This document shows, one piece after another, positions 1-9,616 of a DNA stretch of 33,702 nt (its first letter is position 1; each line of letters opens with the position of its first letter). Made by a program: the position numbers and the translations under genes. Location: the NCBI GenBank assembly GCA_020726365.1, contig DYSC01000010.1:1-33702 (forward strand), given 5' to 3'. This DNA is from Porphyromonas sp. (lineage in GTDB: Bacteria > Bacteroidota > Bacteroidia > Bacteroidales > Paludibacteraceae). A model generated the notes under the pieces. The model did not search any database. It saw only the letters and a program-made list of their open reading frames with translations, and was not told the origin of the DNA.

Positions 1-1
1 A

Positions 2-82
2 GTGGAACTCATCGAATTGTTGGGCGATATTTTGGTACAAACCGACCGCAAGGAATTAGCAATCATAATTTTAACTAAATAA
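2..82 (+). CDS. 3' end of a truncated CDS (…VELIELLGDILVQTDRKELAIIILTK*), product unknown
   Basis: Open frame from the window edge to a TAA at 80-82; protein-like translation; followed by a promoter-like sequence. Confidence 0.35.
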   Translation: MELIELLGDILVQTDRKELAIIILTK

Positions 83-86
83 GTTC

Positions 87-117
87 TTTGACATTTTGAA
101 ATAATATTATACCTTTG
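87..117 (+). promoter_or_regulatory. Bacteroidetes-type promoter, probable CRISPR leader promoter
   Basis: TTTG at 87-90, 19-nt spacer, TACCTTTG (TAnnTTTG) at 110-117, about 100 nt upstream of the first repeat and in the same orientation as the inferred crRNA. Confidence 0.6.
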
Positions 118-215
118 CAGCCCATAAAAAACAGCATGTTTTCTGAAAAAAAACAACAATATTCTCACATAATAAAGCATAAAAACAACAAATACAGTCA
201 CTTACAAAAATTGCT

Positions 216-748
216 CTCGAAATGTAAGTTCCACAAAAACAAGGATTAAGACTAAATCGACATAGCGTAAATCGGCATAGCGTAAATCGCTCGAAATGTA
301 AGTTCCACAAAAACAAGGATTAAGACCGATCACAAGTTATCTGTAATTTAAAATTTCTTCAACTCGAAATGTAAGTTCCACAAAAACAAGGATTAAGACA
401 CTGGCATTTCTTCCAAAACGTTTTCAATCATGTCTCGAAATGTAAGTTCCACAAAAACAAGGATTAAGACCTTTACTGTTAAAGTCATTTAAGTTCTTGC
501 TATCAACTCGAAATGTAAGTTCCACAAAAACAAGGATTAAGACTCTTTTAATTACAAGCTACTATACTTCACTTGTAACTCGAAATGTAAGTTCCACAAA
601 AACAAGGATTAAGACACCGGGTTAGGTTTTTTATTCTTCTTCGTCGTAAATCTCGAAATGTAAGTTCCACAAAAACAAGGATTAAGACAGTTTCGAGCTT
701 TACGCCCGAAGCTTTTTCAAATTCCTCGAAAGGTAAGTTCCACAAAAA
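216..748 (+). CRISPR. CRISPR array: seven 37-nt repeats CTCGAAATGTAAGTTCCACAAAAACAAGGATTAAGAC, seven 34-37 nt spacers, degenerate/truncated 8th repeat at 725-748
   Basis: Identical repeats at 216-252, 290-326, 363-399, 434-470, 507-543, 579-615 and 652-688. The last copy (CTCGAAAGGTAAGTTCCACAAAAA) has one mismatch and then diverges. The 3' ATTAAGAC end resembles type I/III crRNA 5' handles. Confidence 0.97.
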
Positions 749-806
749 ATTCCTATACTTTGTACTAAATAAAACTAATACATACCAATTTCGTACATAT
801 TATTCG

Positions 807-814
807 TACTTTTG
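807..814 (+). promoter_or_regulatory. Candidate -7 box (TACTTTTG) upstream of maeB
   Basis: TAnnTTTG match 68 nt upstream of the ATG; no clear -33 element. Confidence 0.35.
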
Positions 815-881
815 CTACTCGTAAACAAGTATTGACTTACTTTAAATTTAACAAATTATATATCATTTAGTTACAAATAAA

Positions 882-3227
882 ATGGCAAAATTAACACGGG
901 AAGATGCTCTTCTTTATCATTCGCAGGGGAAACCGGGTAAAATTGAGGTTGTTCCTACCAAACCTTACAGTTCGCAACGCGATTTATCATTGGCTTATTC
1001 ACCTGGCGTGGCTGAACCTTGTCTCGAAATTGAAAAAGACCCCAATGCAGCTTACGAATATACTTCGAAAGGAAATCTTGTAGCTGTAATTTCGAATGGA
1101 ACAGCCGTACTTGGCTTGGGTGATATTGGTGCCATGGCCGGAAAACCGGTTATGGAAGGAAAAGGCTTGTTGTTCAAAATTTTTGCCGGCATTGATGTGT
1201 TCGATATTGAAGTAAACGAAAAAGACCCCGAAAAATTTATTCAAATTGTAAAAGCCATTGCTCCTACTTTTGGCGGTATCAACCTCGAAGATATTAAAGC
1301 CCCCGAATGTTTTGAAATTGAGGAACGACTGAAAGCCGAACTCGACATTCCGCTGATGCACGACGACCAACACGGCACAGCCATTATTTCGTCAGCCGGA
1401 TTAATAAATGCGCTCGAAATTGTAGGTAAAAAAATTGAAGATGTAAAAATTGTGGTGAATGGTGCGGGTGCTGCTGCCAACTCCTGTACGCAATTGTACA
1501 TGATACTCGGCGCTAAACTCGAAAACATTGTGATGGTCGATTCGAAAGGTGTTATCAATATGGAGCGTACTGATTTGAATTCACGTAAAAAACCATTTGC
1601 AACAAGTCGAAAAATAACCACCTTGGCCGAAGCCGTAAAAGATTCGGATGTTTTTCTGGGGCTCTCGGTAGCCGGAATACTGACCAAAGATATGGTTCGT
1701 TCGATGAATGCCAATCCGATTGTGTTTGCATTGGCTAATCCAAATCCCGAAATTTCGTACGACGATGCCATGTCTGCCCGCAAAGACATTATTTTTGCCA
1801 CAGGACGTTCTGACTATCCTAATCAAATTAACAATGTACTCGGATTCCCCTATATTTTTCGCGGGGCACTGGATGTTCGTGCCAAATGTATCAACGAAGA
1901 AATGAAAATTGCGGCTGTGAACGCCATTGCTGAGCTAACAAAAAAACAGGTTCCAGATGTGGTTAATACAGCCTATAATTTAAAACGACTTAGCTTTGGT
2001 ACTGAATATATTATTCCCAAACCGCTCGACCCACGCCTGCTAACCACTGTTGCTCCGGCAGTTGCCAAAGCGGCTATCGCGTCTGGTGTTGCCCGCAAGG
2101 TAATTACTAACTGGGACGAATACAATGTAAAACTGAATGAAATAATGGGAAGCGACAATAAAATGTTGCGCCATTTTTTCGATGTGGCTCGTCAGAACCC
2201 AAAGCGTGTTGTGTTTTCCGAATCAAACCACGTAAACATGATAAAAGCAGCCGAAATGGCATTACAGGAAGGAATTTGCTATCCAGTTCTGCTGGGAAAC
2301 GAAGAAAAAATAGCCAGTATTGCTGCTGAGAATGATATTGATCTTACTGGAATTGAAATTGTAAACCTTCGCCACGACCGCGAAGAAAGCCGACGTTCCA
2401 ACTTTGCACAAATACTTTCCGAAAAACGCAGTCGCGAAGGAATGACCTACGACGAAGCATTCGAAAAAATGTACGAGCGCAATTATTTTGGCATGATGAT
2501 GGTGGAAACCGGACAAGCCGATGCATTGATAACAGGTGTTTATACCAAATATGCCGACACGGTGCAGGCTGCCAAAGACGTTATTGGCATACGCGAAGGC
2601 ACCAAACACATTGGTGCTATGCACATTATGATTACCAAAAAAGGAACTTTTTTCCTTGCCGATACACTTTTCAACCGCCACCCATGTACCGATGCGCTAA
2701 TTGATATTGCCAAACTGACACACGACACCGTGAAGTTTTTTGCACATGAACCCGTTATGGCTATGCTTTCGTATTCGAACTTCGGTTCCGACAAAAATGG
2801 AAGTCCGGCAAGCGTACATCAGGTAGTGGAAACCTTACACAAAAATTATCCCGATATGTTGGTGGATGGCGAAATGCAGGTAACATTTGCATTAAACAAA
2901 GAATTACGCGACAAAAAATATCCGTTTTCGAAAATTGCAGGACGCAATGTGAATACGCTTATTTTCCCCAATCTAAGTTCGGCAAATATAGCCTACAAAA
3001 TGCTGATTGAAATGGGATTAGCACAAACAATTGGACCAATACAAATGGGATTAAACAAGCCTGTACATATTCTGGACGTTGAAAGTTCGGTAAACGATAT
3101 TGTAAACATGACTGCCATGGCAGTGCTCGATGCCATTGTGGAAGAGCAAATTCGCACGAACAATCTCGACCGTATTGGTAAAGTTTCCGAAAGAAACAAT
3201 GCTTATCTCACAAAAGATTGCAAATAA
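882..3227 (+). CDS. maeB: NADP-dependent malic enzyme with C-terminal phosphotransacetylase-like domain
   Basis: 781 aa; malic enzyme motifs ([26 protein letters not shown]) plus a PTA-like C-terminal half. Confidence 0.95.
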   Translation: MAKLTREDALLYHSQGKPGKIEVVPTKPYSSQRDLSLAYSPGVAEPCLEIEKDPNAAYEYTSKGNLVAVISNGTAVLGLGDIGAMAGKPVMEGKGLLFKIFAGIDVFDIEVNEKDPEKFIQIVKAIAPTFGGINLEDIKAPECFEIEERLKAELDIPLMHDDQHGTAIISSAGLINALEIVGKKIEDVKIVVNGAGAAANSCTQLYMILGAKLENIVMVDSKGVINMERTDLNSRKKPFATSRKITTLAEAVKDSDVFLGLSVAGILTKDMVRSMNANPIVFALANPNPEISYDDAMSARKDIIFATGRSDYPNQINNVLGFPYIFRGALDVRAKCINEEMKIAAVNAIAELTKKQVPDVVNTAYNLKRLSFGTEYIIPKPLDPRLLTTVAPAVAKAAIASGVARKVITNWDEYNVKLNEIMGSDNKMLRHFFDVARQNPKRVVFSESNHVNMIKAAEMALQEGICYPVLLGNEEKIASIAAENDIDLTGIEIVNLRHDREESRRSNFAQILSEKRSREGMTYDEAFEKMYERNYFGMMMVETGQADALITGVYTKYADTVQAAKDVIGIREGTKHIGAMHIMITKKGTFFLADTLFNRHPCTDALIDIAKLTHDTVKFFAHEPVMAMLSYSNFGSDKNGSPASVHQVVETLHKNYPDMLVDGEMQVTFALNKELRDKKYPFSKIAGRNVNTLIFPNLSSANIAYKMLIEMGLAQTIGPIQMGLNKPVHILDVESSVNDIVNMTAMAVLDAIVEEQIRTNNLDRIGKVSERNNAYLTKDCK

Positions 3228-3243
3228 GTAGAAAGACAAAATT

Positions 3244-3283
3244 AAAAACAGGGAAACAATCATTAGTTGATTTCCCTGTTTTT
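3244..3283. terminator. Bidirectional intrinsic terminator between convergent maeB and lolD-like genes
   Basis: Perfect 13-bp inverted repeat AAAAACAGGGAAA / TTTCCCTGTTTTT with a 14-nt loop; A/T tracts on both sides. Confidence 0.85.
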
Positions 3284-3302
3284 ATGTTTATCAAAATTCA
3301 TT

Positions 3303-3953
3303 TCAACAAATTTTTCCATCCTTCATTTCAATTACCCTGTCCGAAAGTAAAGCCAATTCCTTGTCGTGCGTAACGATAACAATAGTAAGGCTAAATTTAT
3401 CGCGGAGTTCGAATAGCAATTTGTGTAACTCTTCTTTGTTTTTGCTATCCAAACTTCCCGATGGTTCGTCGGCAAGTATCACCGAAGGTTGGTTGATAAG
3501 TGCTCGTGCCACTGCTACCCGCTGTTTTTCTCCTCCCGAAAGTTCGGAGGGTTTATGTTCCAACCGTTCGCTCAATCCGAGGTAGGCAAGCAATTCTTTG
3601 GCACGAGATGATGCTTTTTTTGTTTCGGTAAGGGCAATTAAAGCTGGAATCATAACATTTTCGAGTGCGCTAAACTCCGGCAAAAGCTGATGGAACTGAA
3701 AAATAAAACCAATTTTGAGGTTACGAAAACCTGCTAACTCTCGTTCGTTGAGAGTTGAAAAATTGATGTTGTCGATACGTATTTCACCACTATCAGGTTT
3801 GTCGAGCGTACCTATAAGCTGCAAAAGTGTTGTTTTACCGGCACCACTTGGACCAACAATGGAAACAATTTCACCCTTGGCAATATCCAGACTTACTCCT
3901 TTAAGCACTTCGAGTGTATCGAAACTTTTATGTATATCTTTTACGTGTATCAT
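3303..3953 (-). CDS. lolD: ABC transporter ATP-binding protein, LolD-like
   Basis: Walker [10 protein letters not shown], signature [15 protein letters not shown], Walker [13 protein letters not shown]; LolD/MacB-type length and motifs. Confidence 0.85.
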   Translation of the reverse strand: MIHVKDIHKSFDTLEVLKGVSLDIAKGEIVSIVGPSGAGKTTLLQLIGTLDKPDSGEIRIDNINFSTLNERELAGFRNLKIGFIFQFHQLLPEFSALENVMIPALIALTETKKASSRAKELLAYLGLSERLEHKPSELSGGEKQRVAVARALINQPSVILADEPSGSLDSKNKEELHKLLFELRDKFSLTIVIVTHDKELALLSDRVIEMKDGKIC

Positions 3954-4075
3954 ATTGGAAATGGAAAATGGAAAATGAGAAATAGAAAATTTTTATGCAA
4001 AGTTATTTGTTTAAACCGATTATGAAAGAATATATTTCTAAAAAATGTATCTTTGCATGTAAATTTGCTGAATGA

Positions 4076-4780
4076 ATGACTGATAATGACTTTGGAAATA
4101 TTGAATTTGTACGAAATCTACGCTCGAAATACATTCGGGTGCGGATTTTGGCCTATGGATTGAAAGTTTCGTTGCCCGAACGAGCTACCGAAAGTGAGGC
4201 ACTAAAATTTCTTGATTCGAAGCGAAAAAGCATTTTAACCAAACAAAAAAATCTTCAAATAAAAAAAGAAAATCATGCGCTCGAACTAAATTTTGATACC
4301 AGCATACAAACACTTACATTTATAGTACGGGTGCAAGCTATGAAGCGAAAAGATATTTTTATGGCACTAAAAGATGGAACGCTCACTATTGAGTTTCCGG
4401 CGCGAGGAAATTTACAATCGGAAACTGCTCAAAAACAGTGCTGGAATGGTATCAATTATTTCCTGCGCAAAGAGGCCAAACGTCTCCTACCCGACCGCAC
4501 CAAGCAATTGGCTGGTAAATTTGGGTTTCAGTATGCCGACGTAAAAATTCAATCGAGCAAAACCCGCTGGGGGAGTTGCTCACGCGCCAGAAGCATTAAC
4601 TTATCGATGTTTTTAATGCTATTGCCATCGCATTTAGTGGATTATGTGATACTTCACGAGCTTTGTCATACCAAAGAGATGAACCATAGCGTTAAGTTTT
4701 GGGCATGGATGGATAGAGTTACCGAAAGTAAAAGCAAACTATTGAGAGCAGAGCTAAAGCAATTTAATATGCCAACTTAA
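4076..4780 (+). CDS. M48/YgjP-like metallopeptidase (DUF45 family)
   Basis: HELCHTKEMNHSVKFW zinc-binding HExxH-like motif, SSKTRWGSCS motif typical of the YgjP family; TATCTTTG -7 box at 4048-4055. Confidence 0.85.
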   Translation: MTDNDFGNIEFVRNLRSKYIRVRILAYGLKVSLPERATESEALKFLDSKRKSILTKQKNLQIKKENHALELNFDTSIQTLTFIVRVQAMKRKDIFMALKDGTLTIEFPARGNLQSETAQKQCWNGINYFLRKEAKRLLPDRTKQLAGKFGFQYADVKIQSSKTRWGSCSRARSINLSMFLMLLPSHLVDYVILHELCHTKEMNHSVKFWAWMDRVTESKSKLLRAELKQFNMPT

Positions 4781-4886
4781 AAGTTATAAAGTTTATAAGG
4801 TTTTAAAGTTCATAAGGTTAAATACAAACCCACAACATGAGCTGCTTTTTTCTAATTTCTTCTAACTTCTAATTTCTAACTTTAGT

Positions 4887-6014
4887 ATGATAAGTACAAA
4901 GCCTTTCACATTCGACAGAGTTATACGTCTGATTATCGGACTTACAGTGCTCGTATTATTGTTTTTACTGTTAAAACGCCTTAGCAATGTGTTGCTACCT
5001 TTCATAGTAGCTTGGTTACTTGCCTATATGCTCGACCCGATTGTTCGCTTTTTTCAGTACCGACTCCGATTGCGCAACCGGTTAATTTCGGTTGTTCTCA
5101 CCATATTGACTGCCGGAGGTGTTCTTACCGCTTTGGGTTTTATTATTGTGCCAATAGTGAGCGATGAAATTGCAAAATTATACGAAATTACGAGCACTTA
5201 TTCAAAAAGTTTGAATATTGATACATTTTTGCCCGTGGCATTGCAAAACGAAATAAGTCAGTATTTTCTTTCGATAGATGTTAACGTCTTGCTTCAAAAT
5301 CAGAGTGTTATGGATTTTCTGAAAAAAGCAGCACCCCAGATATGGAATATTTTAAATGGTTCGTTGAGTTTGCTTTTAGGACTAACAGTGGTTATTATCA
5401 TTTTCTTATATATGTTTTTTATTTTGCTTGAGTACGAACGCGTTACCGAAGGTATGGTTCGTATTATTCCGCCCAAATACCGTCCACTCATTACCGAAAT
5501 TCTACACGATTTGGAGGTTGGCATGAATCGCTATTTCCGTGGTCAGGCGTTGGTAGCATTTATTGTAGGCGTATTGTTCTCCATTGGGTTTAGTATTATT
5601 AATTTGCCCTTAGCAGTTTTGTTTGGTTTACTTATAGGTGTACTCACACTTGTTCCCTACCTCAAAGTGGTAGCAATAGTACCCGGACTCTTACTTGGCT
5701 TTTTGCAATCGATAGAAACTGGTCAAAATTATGGTTCTATTTTATTGGGTATTGTTATTGTGTTTTTTATTGTGCAAGCCATCGAAGACATCGCCATTTC
5801 GCCCATAATTATGGGCAAAGTAACCGGACTAAACCCTGCCGTAATTCTGTTAGCTTTATCAATTTGGGGCTCGCTTATGGGTATGCTTGGGCTTATTATT
5901 GCGTTACCACTTACCACATTGGTTATATCGTACTACAAACGTTTTGTTTTAAACGTTGAACCTACCGAAATTGAAGAAGACAAAATACCGATTGCAAACG
6001 ATCAGGAAAATTGA
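4887..6014 (+). CDS. AI-2E transporter family (PerM-like) membrane protein
   Basis: 375 aa, multiple hydrophobic segments, conserved PLAVLFGLLIGVLTLVPYLK and GLNPAVILLALSIWGSLMGMLGLIIALPLT motifs. Confidence 0.9.
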   Translation: MISTKPFTFDRVIRLIIGLTVLVLLFLLLKRLSNVLLPFIVAWLLAYMLDPIVRFFQYRLRLRNRLISVVLTILTAGGVLTALGFIIVPIVSDEIAKLYEITSTYSKSLNIDTFLPVALQNEISQYFLSIDVNVLLQNQSVMDFLKKAAPQIWNILNGSLSLLLGLTVVIIIFLYMFFILLEYERVTEGMVRIIPPKYRPLITEILHDLEVGMNRYFRGQALVAFIVGVLFSIGFSIINLPLAVLFGLLIGVLTLVPYLKVVAIVPGLLLGFLQSIETGQNYGSILLGIVIVFFIVQAIEDIAISPIIMGKVTGLNPAVILLALSIWGSLMGMLGLIIALPLTTLVISYYKRFVLNVEPTEIEEDKIPIANDQEN

Positions 6015-6022
6015 TTACCGTT

Positions 6023-6181
6023 CTATTTCAACGATAATTTAGCACTAAAATTTTGTCCGGTTGATTGCGAAACAACTTTTTTTTCGATTGCCGTTGGAGC
6101 ACAATCCACAGCTTCGACGTAATAATCGATAAGCTTATCTTTGTATCCTTTTATTTCTGCAAAACACAAAGAAAACCAACC
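6023..6181 (-). pseudogene. Possible degraded 3' remnant of a coding gene (52-codon open frame)
   Basis: Minus-strand frame reads GWFSLCFAEIKGYKDKLIDYYVEAVDCAPTAIEKKVVSQSTGQNFSAKLSLK*; protein-like composition, no start codon, preceded by TGA. Confidence 0.4.
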
Positions 6182-6371
6182 TCATTATATAAAACAAAAG
6201 ATTATTGTTAAAAACAACGATAGCAGCTGCAAACGTTTGTAACTCATTTCTAAAGCATATATTCAAGACACAATTTTTTTTACAATAAAATTTTAAGCAA
6301 TCCGTATTTTTTATAAAAAAATAAATATCTTTGTAACAAGAAACAAAAAATCCATTTAAGTATTGATAGTT

Positions 6372-7019
6372 ATGTCAATTCCAGCAAAAGCACCCCGAAA
6401 AAAGCGCAGAACGAAGCAGGTTATCGAACTTGCCGTTATGGATGCAGTACATTCGTTGATTGAAGAAGTAGGATTTAATAAAGTAACGCTTACCGGAATA
6501 GCCGCCCGCGCTCAAATCGAACCTACCGTATTTTATCGTCGCTATAGTAATCTGGACGAACTGTTTGATGTTTATTCCCACAAATACGATTATTGGCTGG
6601 CCGGAATTGCCGAGCTTATGCCGCCCGATTTGAGCGACGAAGAAAGTATGAAATGGATTTTACTCAACCTGATTCGTGCCCTTCACAAAAACCGTGGTAT
6701 GCAACAAATGCTTATCTGGGAATTGTCCGACGATAATCCCGTAACGCGACGTACGGCTGCATTACGCGAAAAAATAAACGATTCATTAATCAAAGAATTA
6801 GAAAAACGATTCGAAAATACGGGCGTAGATTTAAGCGTAATGGCTGCTCTGCTTATTTCGGGCATTTATTACCTAATTTTACATCGCAATATGTCTACTT
6901 TCTGCAATGTAGATTTTTCGTCCAAATCCGGACGAGAGCGTTTAGAGAATACCATCGACCAGTTAGTAACAATTTTATTTGCAACCATACGCTCGCAACA
7001 AGCAATGCAAACACAATAA
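6372..7019 (+). CDS. TetR/AcrR family transcriptional regulator
   Basis: N-terminal HTH (VIELAVMDAVHSLIEEVGFNKVTLTGIAARAQIEPTVFYRRYSNLDELF). An ORF extends to 6363; ATG at 6372 is an alternative start. TATCTTTG box at 6326-6333. Confidence 0.88.
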   Translation: MSIPAKAPRKKRRTKQVIELAVMDAVHSLIEEVGFNKVTLTGIAARAQIEPTVFYRRYSNLDELFDVYSHKYDYWLAGIAELMPPDLSDEESMKWILLNLIRALHKNRGMQQMLIWELSDDNPVTRRTAALREKINDSLIKELEKRFENTGVDLSVMAALLISGIYYLILHRNMSTFCNVDFSSKSGRERLENTIDQLVTILFATIRSQQAMQTQ

Positions 7020-7136
7020 GAAAGTTAACCCAACTTTCCAAACTGCACCAACCAAACGTTAAATAACAGTTAAAAATGTGGTGATTTTAGGTAGTTTCAT
7101 AGTTGATTTCAACAGCCAATATAAGATTTACAATGT

Positions 7137-8075
7137 ATGAAAACATTCCAATTTAAAAATAACAATACTATTCCTGCTTTTGGGCTGGGAACGTGGCAGT
7201 CTAAGCGGGGCGATGTGTACAATGCTGTACTAAAGGCAATTGAGGTAGGGTATCGGCATATCGACTGTGCGTATATTTACGATAATGAGGACGAAATTGG
7301 TCGGGCGTTGAACTTTGCGTTTTTGCAGGGAATGGTGAAGCGCGATGAGCTTTTCATTACTTCGAAGCTGTGGAATGCGGAGCATCAACCTGAGCGGGTG
7401 GAACCTGCGTTGCGCAAAACCCTTGCCGACTTGCAGTTGGATTATTTGGATTTGTACCTTATGCATTGGCCTATCGCTTTTAAAGCCGGTGTAAAATTCT
7501 CGAATCAACCTTCGGATTTGGTTTCATTGGACGAATTACCGTTGGAAGATACGTGGCGAGCCATGTTGCTTTTAAAGGAAAAAGGTTTGGTGAAACACGT
7601 GGGTGTTTCGAATTTTAATATCCCCAAAATTCAGCTTTTGATGGATAAAACAGGCGTTGCGCCGGAAATGAATCAGGTGGAGATGCATCCGTTTTTTCAG
7701 CAAAAGGATTTGTTGGAATTTTGTACCGCAAACGGAATTTTAACCACAGCTTATTCTCCGCTTGGTAGCCGCCATTTGATACATACCGAATACTCGGCAA
7801 CAAACACTCCCGAAGTAATACAGATTGCACTAAAACACAATTGTACTACTGCTCAGGTGGTATTGGCATGGGGAATACAGCGTGGCACGGTGGTTATACC
7901 AAAATCGGTAAATGCCGACCGCATTGCCGAGAATTTTGGTGCTATCGCCATTCAGCTTAGCGACTCGGACATGAGTGCACTTGCTCATTTGGAGAAAAAC
8001 CTACGTATGTCCAAAGGTGCGTACGCAGTAATGGAAGGCGGATGTTACACGCAGGAAAGTATTTGGGAGGAGTAA
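7137..8075 (+). CDS. Aldo/keto reductase
   Basis: GLGTWQSKRGDVYNAVLKAIEVGYRHIDCAYIYDNE, LDLYLMHWP, VGVSNFN, QVEMHPFFQQ, VIPKSVNADRI: classic AKR motifs. Confidence 0.95.
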   Translation: MKTFQFKNNNTIPAFGLGTWQSKRGDVYNAVLKAIEVGYRHIDCAYIYDNEDEIGRALNFAFLQGMVKRDELFITSKLWNAEHQPERVEPALRKTLADLQLDYLDLYLMHWPIAFKAGVKFSNQPSDLVSLDELPLEDTWRAMLLLKEKGLVKHVGVSNFNIPKIQLLMDKTGVAPEMNQVEMHPFFQQKDLLEFCTANGILTTAYSPLGSRHLIHTEYSATNTPEVIQIALKHNCTTAQVVLAWGIQRGTVVIPKSVNADRIAENFGAIAIQLSDSDMSALAHLEKNLRMSKGAYAVMEGGCYTQESIWEE

Positions 8076-8112
8076 AAAGGGAGTATTAAAAACAGTAGGG
8101 ATGACAAGATTC

Positions 8113-9486
8113 TCAGATTTTCGCAAACACCTCGCCGGCAAATTTATCCAATCCCGGATCGCGGGCTCCCATAAGTAAGAGTACATCGTTACCTGTAAAA
8201 TGAGGTTTTACAGCATCAACAAATTGGTTTCGGTCTTCTACAAAATAGGCTTTTTTACCTAAGAGGCGTAAGTCTTCAATAAGGTCGTTTGCCGAAATGT
8301 CTTTTACGGCTGTACCTCCAGCATAAAAAATTTCGCTCATCCAAATTTCGTCTTGTTCGCGGAGGGCGGCTGCAATTTCGGACACAAAATCGGCACGCAA
8401 AAAGCGTGTTGGCTTATAGCCATGCGGTTGAAACCATGCTATTACTTTGGGAGCTACAGGCTGACAGGCCAAAATAGAAGCAGCGCATTTGGCTGGATTG
8501 TGGGCGTAGTCGTCAATCAGAATTACACCGTTTTTTTGTCCGATTACCTGATGCCTGCGGTATATGCCTTCGTAATTTGCCAAAGCGGCAGCAGCCGTTT
8601 CGTTGCTCACACCCAAGCGGCTCACCACTGCAATAGCAGCGAGTGCGTTTTCCATATTATGCCGACCTACGGTTTGCATTTTAAATGGCGTACCGGCAAT
8701 TTCGAAATTAATTTCGAACCCATTTTGACTAAAATTTGTAGCTTTAAATCCCGCTTCGATGGCATCGTCCACCGCAAAATCGTTGGCAGCATTGGTCGAA
8801 ATTTGAGAGGCTAATTTATTCGAGCGGTTGGTGATAAAAATGTCTTTCGTATTGTCGCGGAAAGTGCCGAAAAGCTGCATCAGCTCATCAATTTCCTGAT
8901 GATCTTTATCAATATTGAGCAATAAACCAATTTCGGGATGGTATTGTACAATAGACCCATCGCTTTCGTCGGCTTCAATCACTAACCAATCGCCTTTGCC
9001 CACTTTGGCATTACCAATTTTTCCCTTGCGAATAATGCTGGTAAGTCCCGCTCCGCTAATAATGCTTGGCTCAAGTCCGGACTGTTCCAAAATATCGAAA
9101 ATCATAGCCGAAGTCGTACTTTTGCCCGATGTACCACCTACGGCAATAGCCTTTTTGCTGTCGGCAATTAGCGCCAACACAGCTGAGCGACGAAGAATAG
9201 GAATATTCAATTCTTTTGCTTTCTGAACTTCAAAAACGGTATCCTCAATAGCGGTAGAAACCACCACCAAATCCGTTTCGACTGTTATTCCACTTCCATC
9301 CTGCACAAAACATTTTATGCCTTCGGCTTCGAGTTTGGTGCGCGTTTCGTTCGGTTCGCCCTGAACAAAATAGCGGTCGCTGCCACTTACATTTTTGCCA
9401 ATACCACTCAAGTACTGCGCAATGGCACTCATGCCTGTTCCGGCAACTCCAATAAAAAATATGTTGTTGAAATTGGAAATGTTCAT
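8113..9486 (-). CDS. Mur ligase family protein (MurC/Mpl-like)
   Basis: IFFIGVAGTGMSAIAQYLSGIG, VGGTSGKSTTSAMI (ATP loop), DDYAHNPAK motifs. Diverges from standard MurC, so MurC versus Mpl is not resolved. Confidence 0.85.
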   Translation of the reverse strand: MNISNFNNIFFIGVAGTGMSAIAQYLSGIGKNVSGSDRYFVQGEPNETRTKLEAEGIKCFVQDGSGITVETDLVVVSTAIEDTVFEVQKAKELNIPILRRSAVLALIADSKKAIAVGGTSGKSTTSAMIFDILEQSGLEPSIISGAGLTSIIRKGKIGNAKVGKGDWLVIEADESDGSIVQYHPEIGLLLNIDKDHQEIDELMQLFGTFRDNTKDIFITNRSNKLASQISTNAANDFAVDDAIEAGFKATNFSQNGFEINFEIAGTPFKMQTVGRHNMENALAAIAVVSRLGVSNETAAAALANYEGIYRRHQVIGQKNGVILIDDYAHNPAKCAASILACQPVAPKVIAWFQPHGYKPTRFLRADFVSEIAAALREQDEIWMSEIFYAGGTAVKDISANDLIEDLRLLGKKAYFVEDRNQFVDAVKPHFTGNDVLLLMGARDPGLDKFAGEVFAKI

Positions 9487-9616
9487 AAAGTTAGAAATTA
9501 GATGTTAATACCTGAATAGCGTTGACCGTTTTTCGACTTATTTATGTCTTATTTTTCTTTTAAAATTAAAAAAATATGATAATGACCCATTGTTGATAAC
9601 GGGAAATATTATTTGC

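Noticed and set aside
107-316. 69-aa minus-strand ORF over the CRISPR leader/first repeats
   Set aside because: Translation of array repeats (NPCFCGTYISRA…); an artefact of the CRISPR array, not a protein gene.
1241-1801. 186-aa minus-strand ORF inside maeB (and other antisense ORFs at 999-1373, 2262-2681)
   Set aside because: Fully antisense to a well-supported enzyme gene; open frames arise from codon bias.
882-3227. Malic enzyme–phosphotransacetylase fusion as a novel architecture
   Set aside because: This is the normal MaeB architecture in many bacteria.
3303-3953. LolD-like ATPase without adjacent LolC/E permease as an anomaly
   Set aside because: Stand-alone lolD genes are common in Bacteroidetes; not informative by itself.
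8353-8814. 153-aa plus-strand ORF antisense to the Mur ligase
   Set aside because: Overlaps a convincing minus-strand Mur ligase; no independent support.
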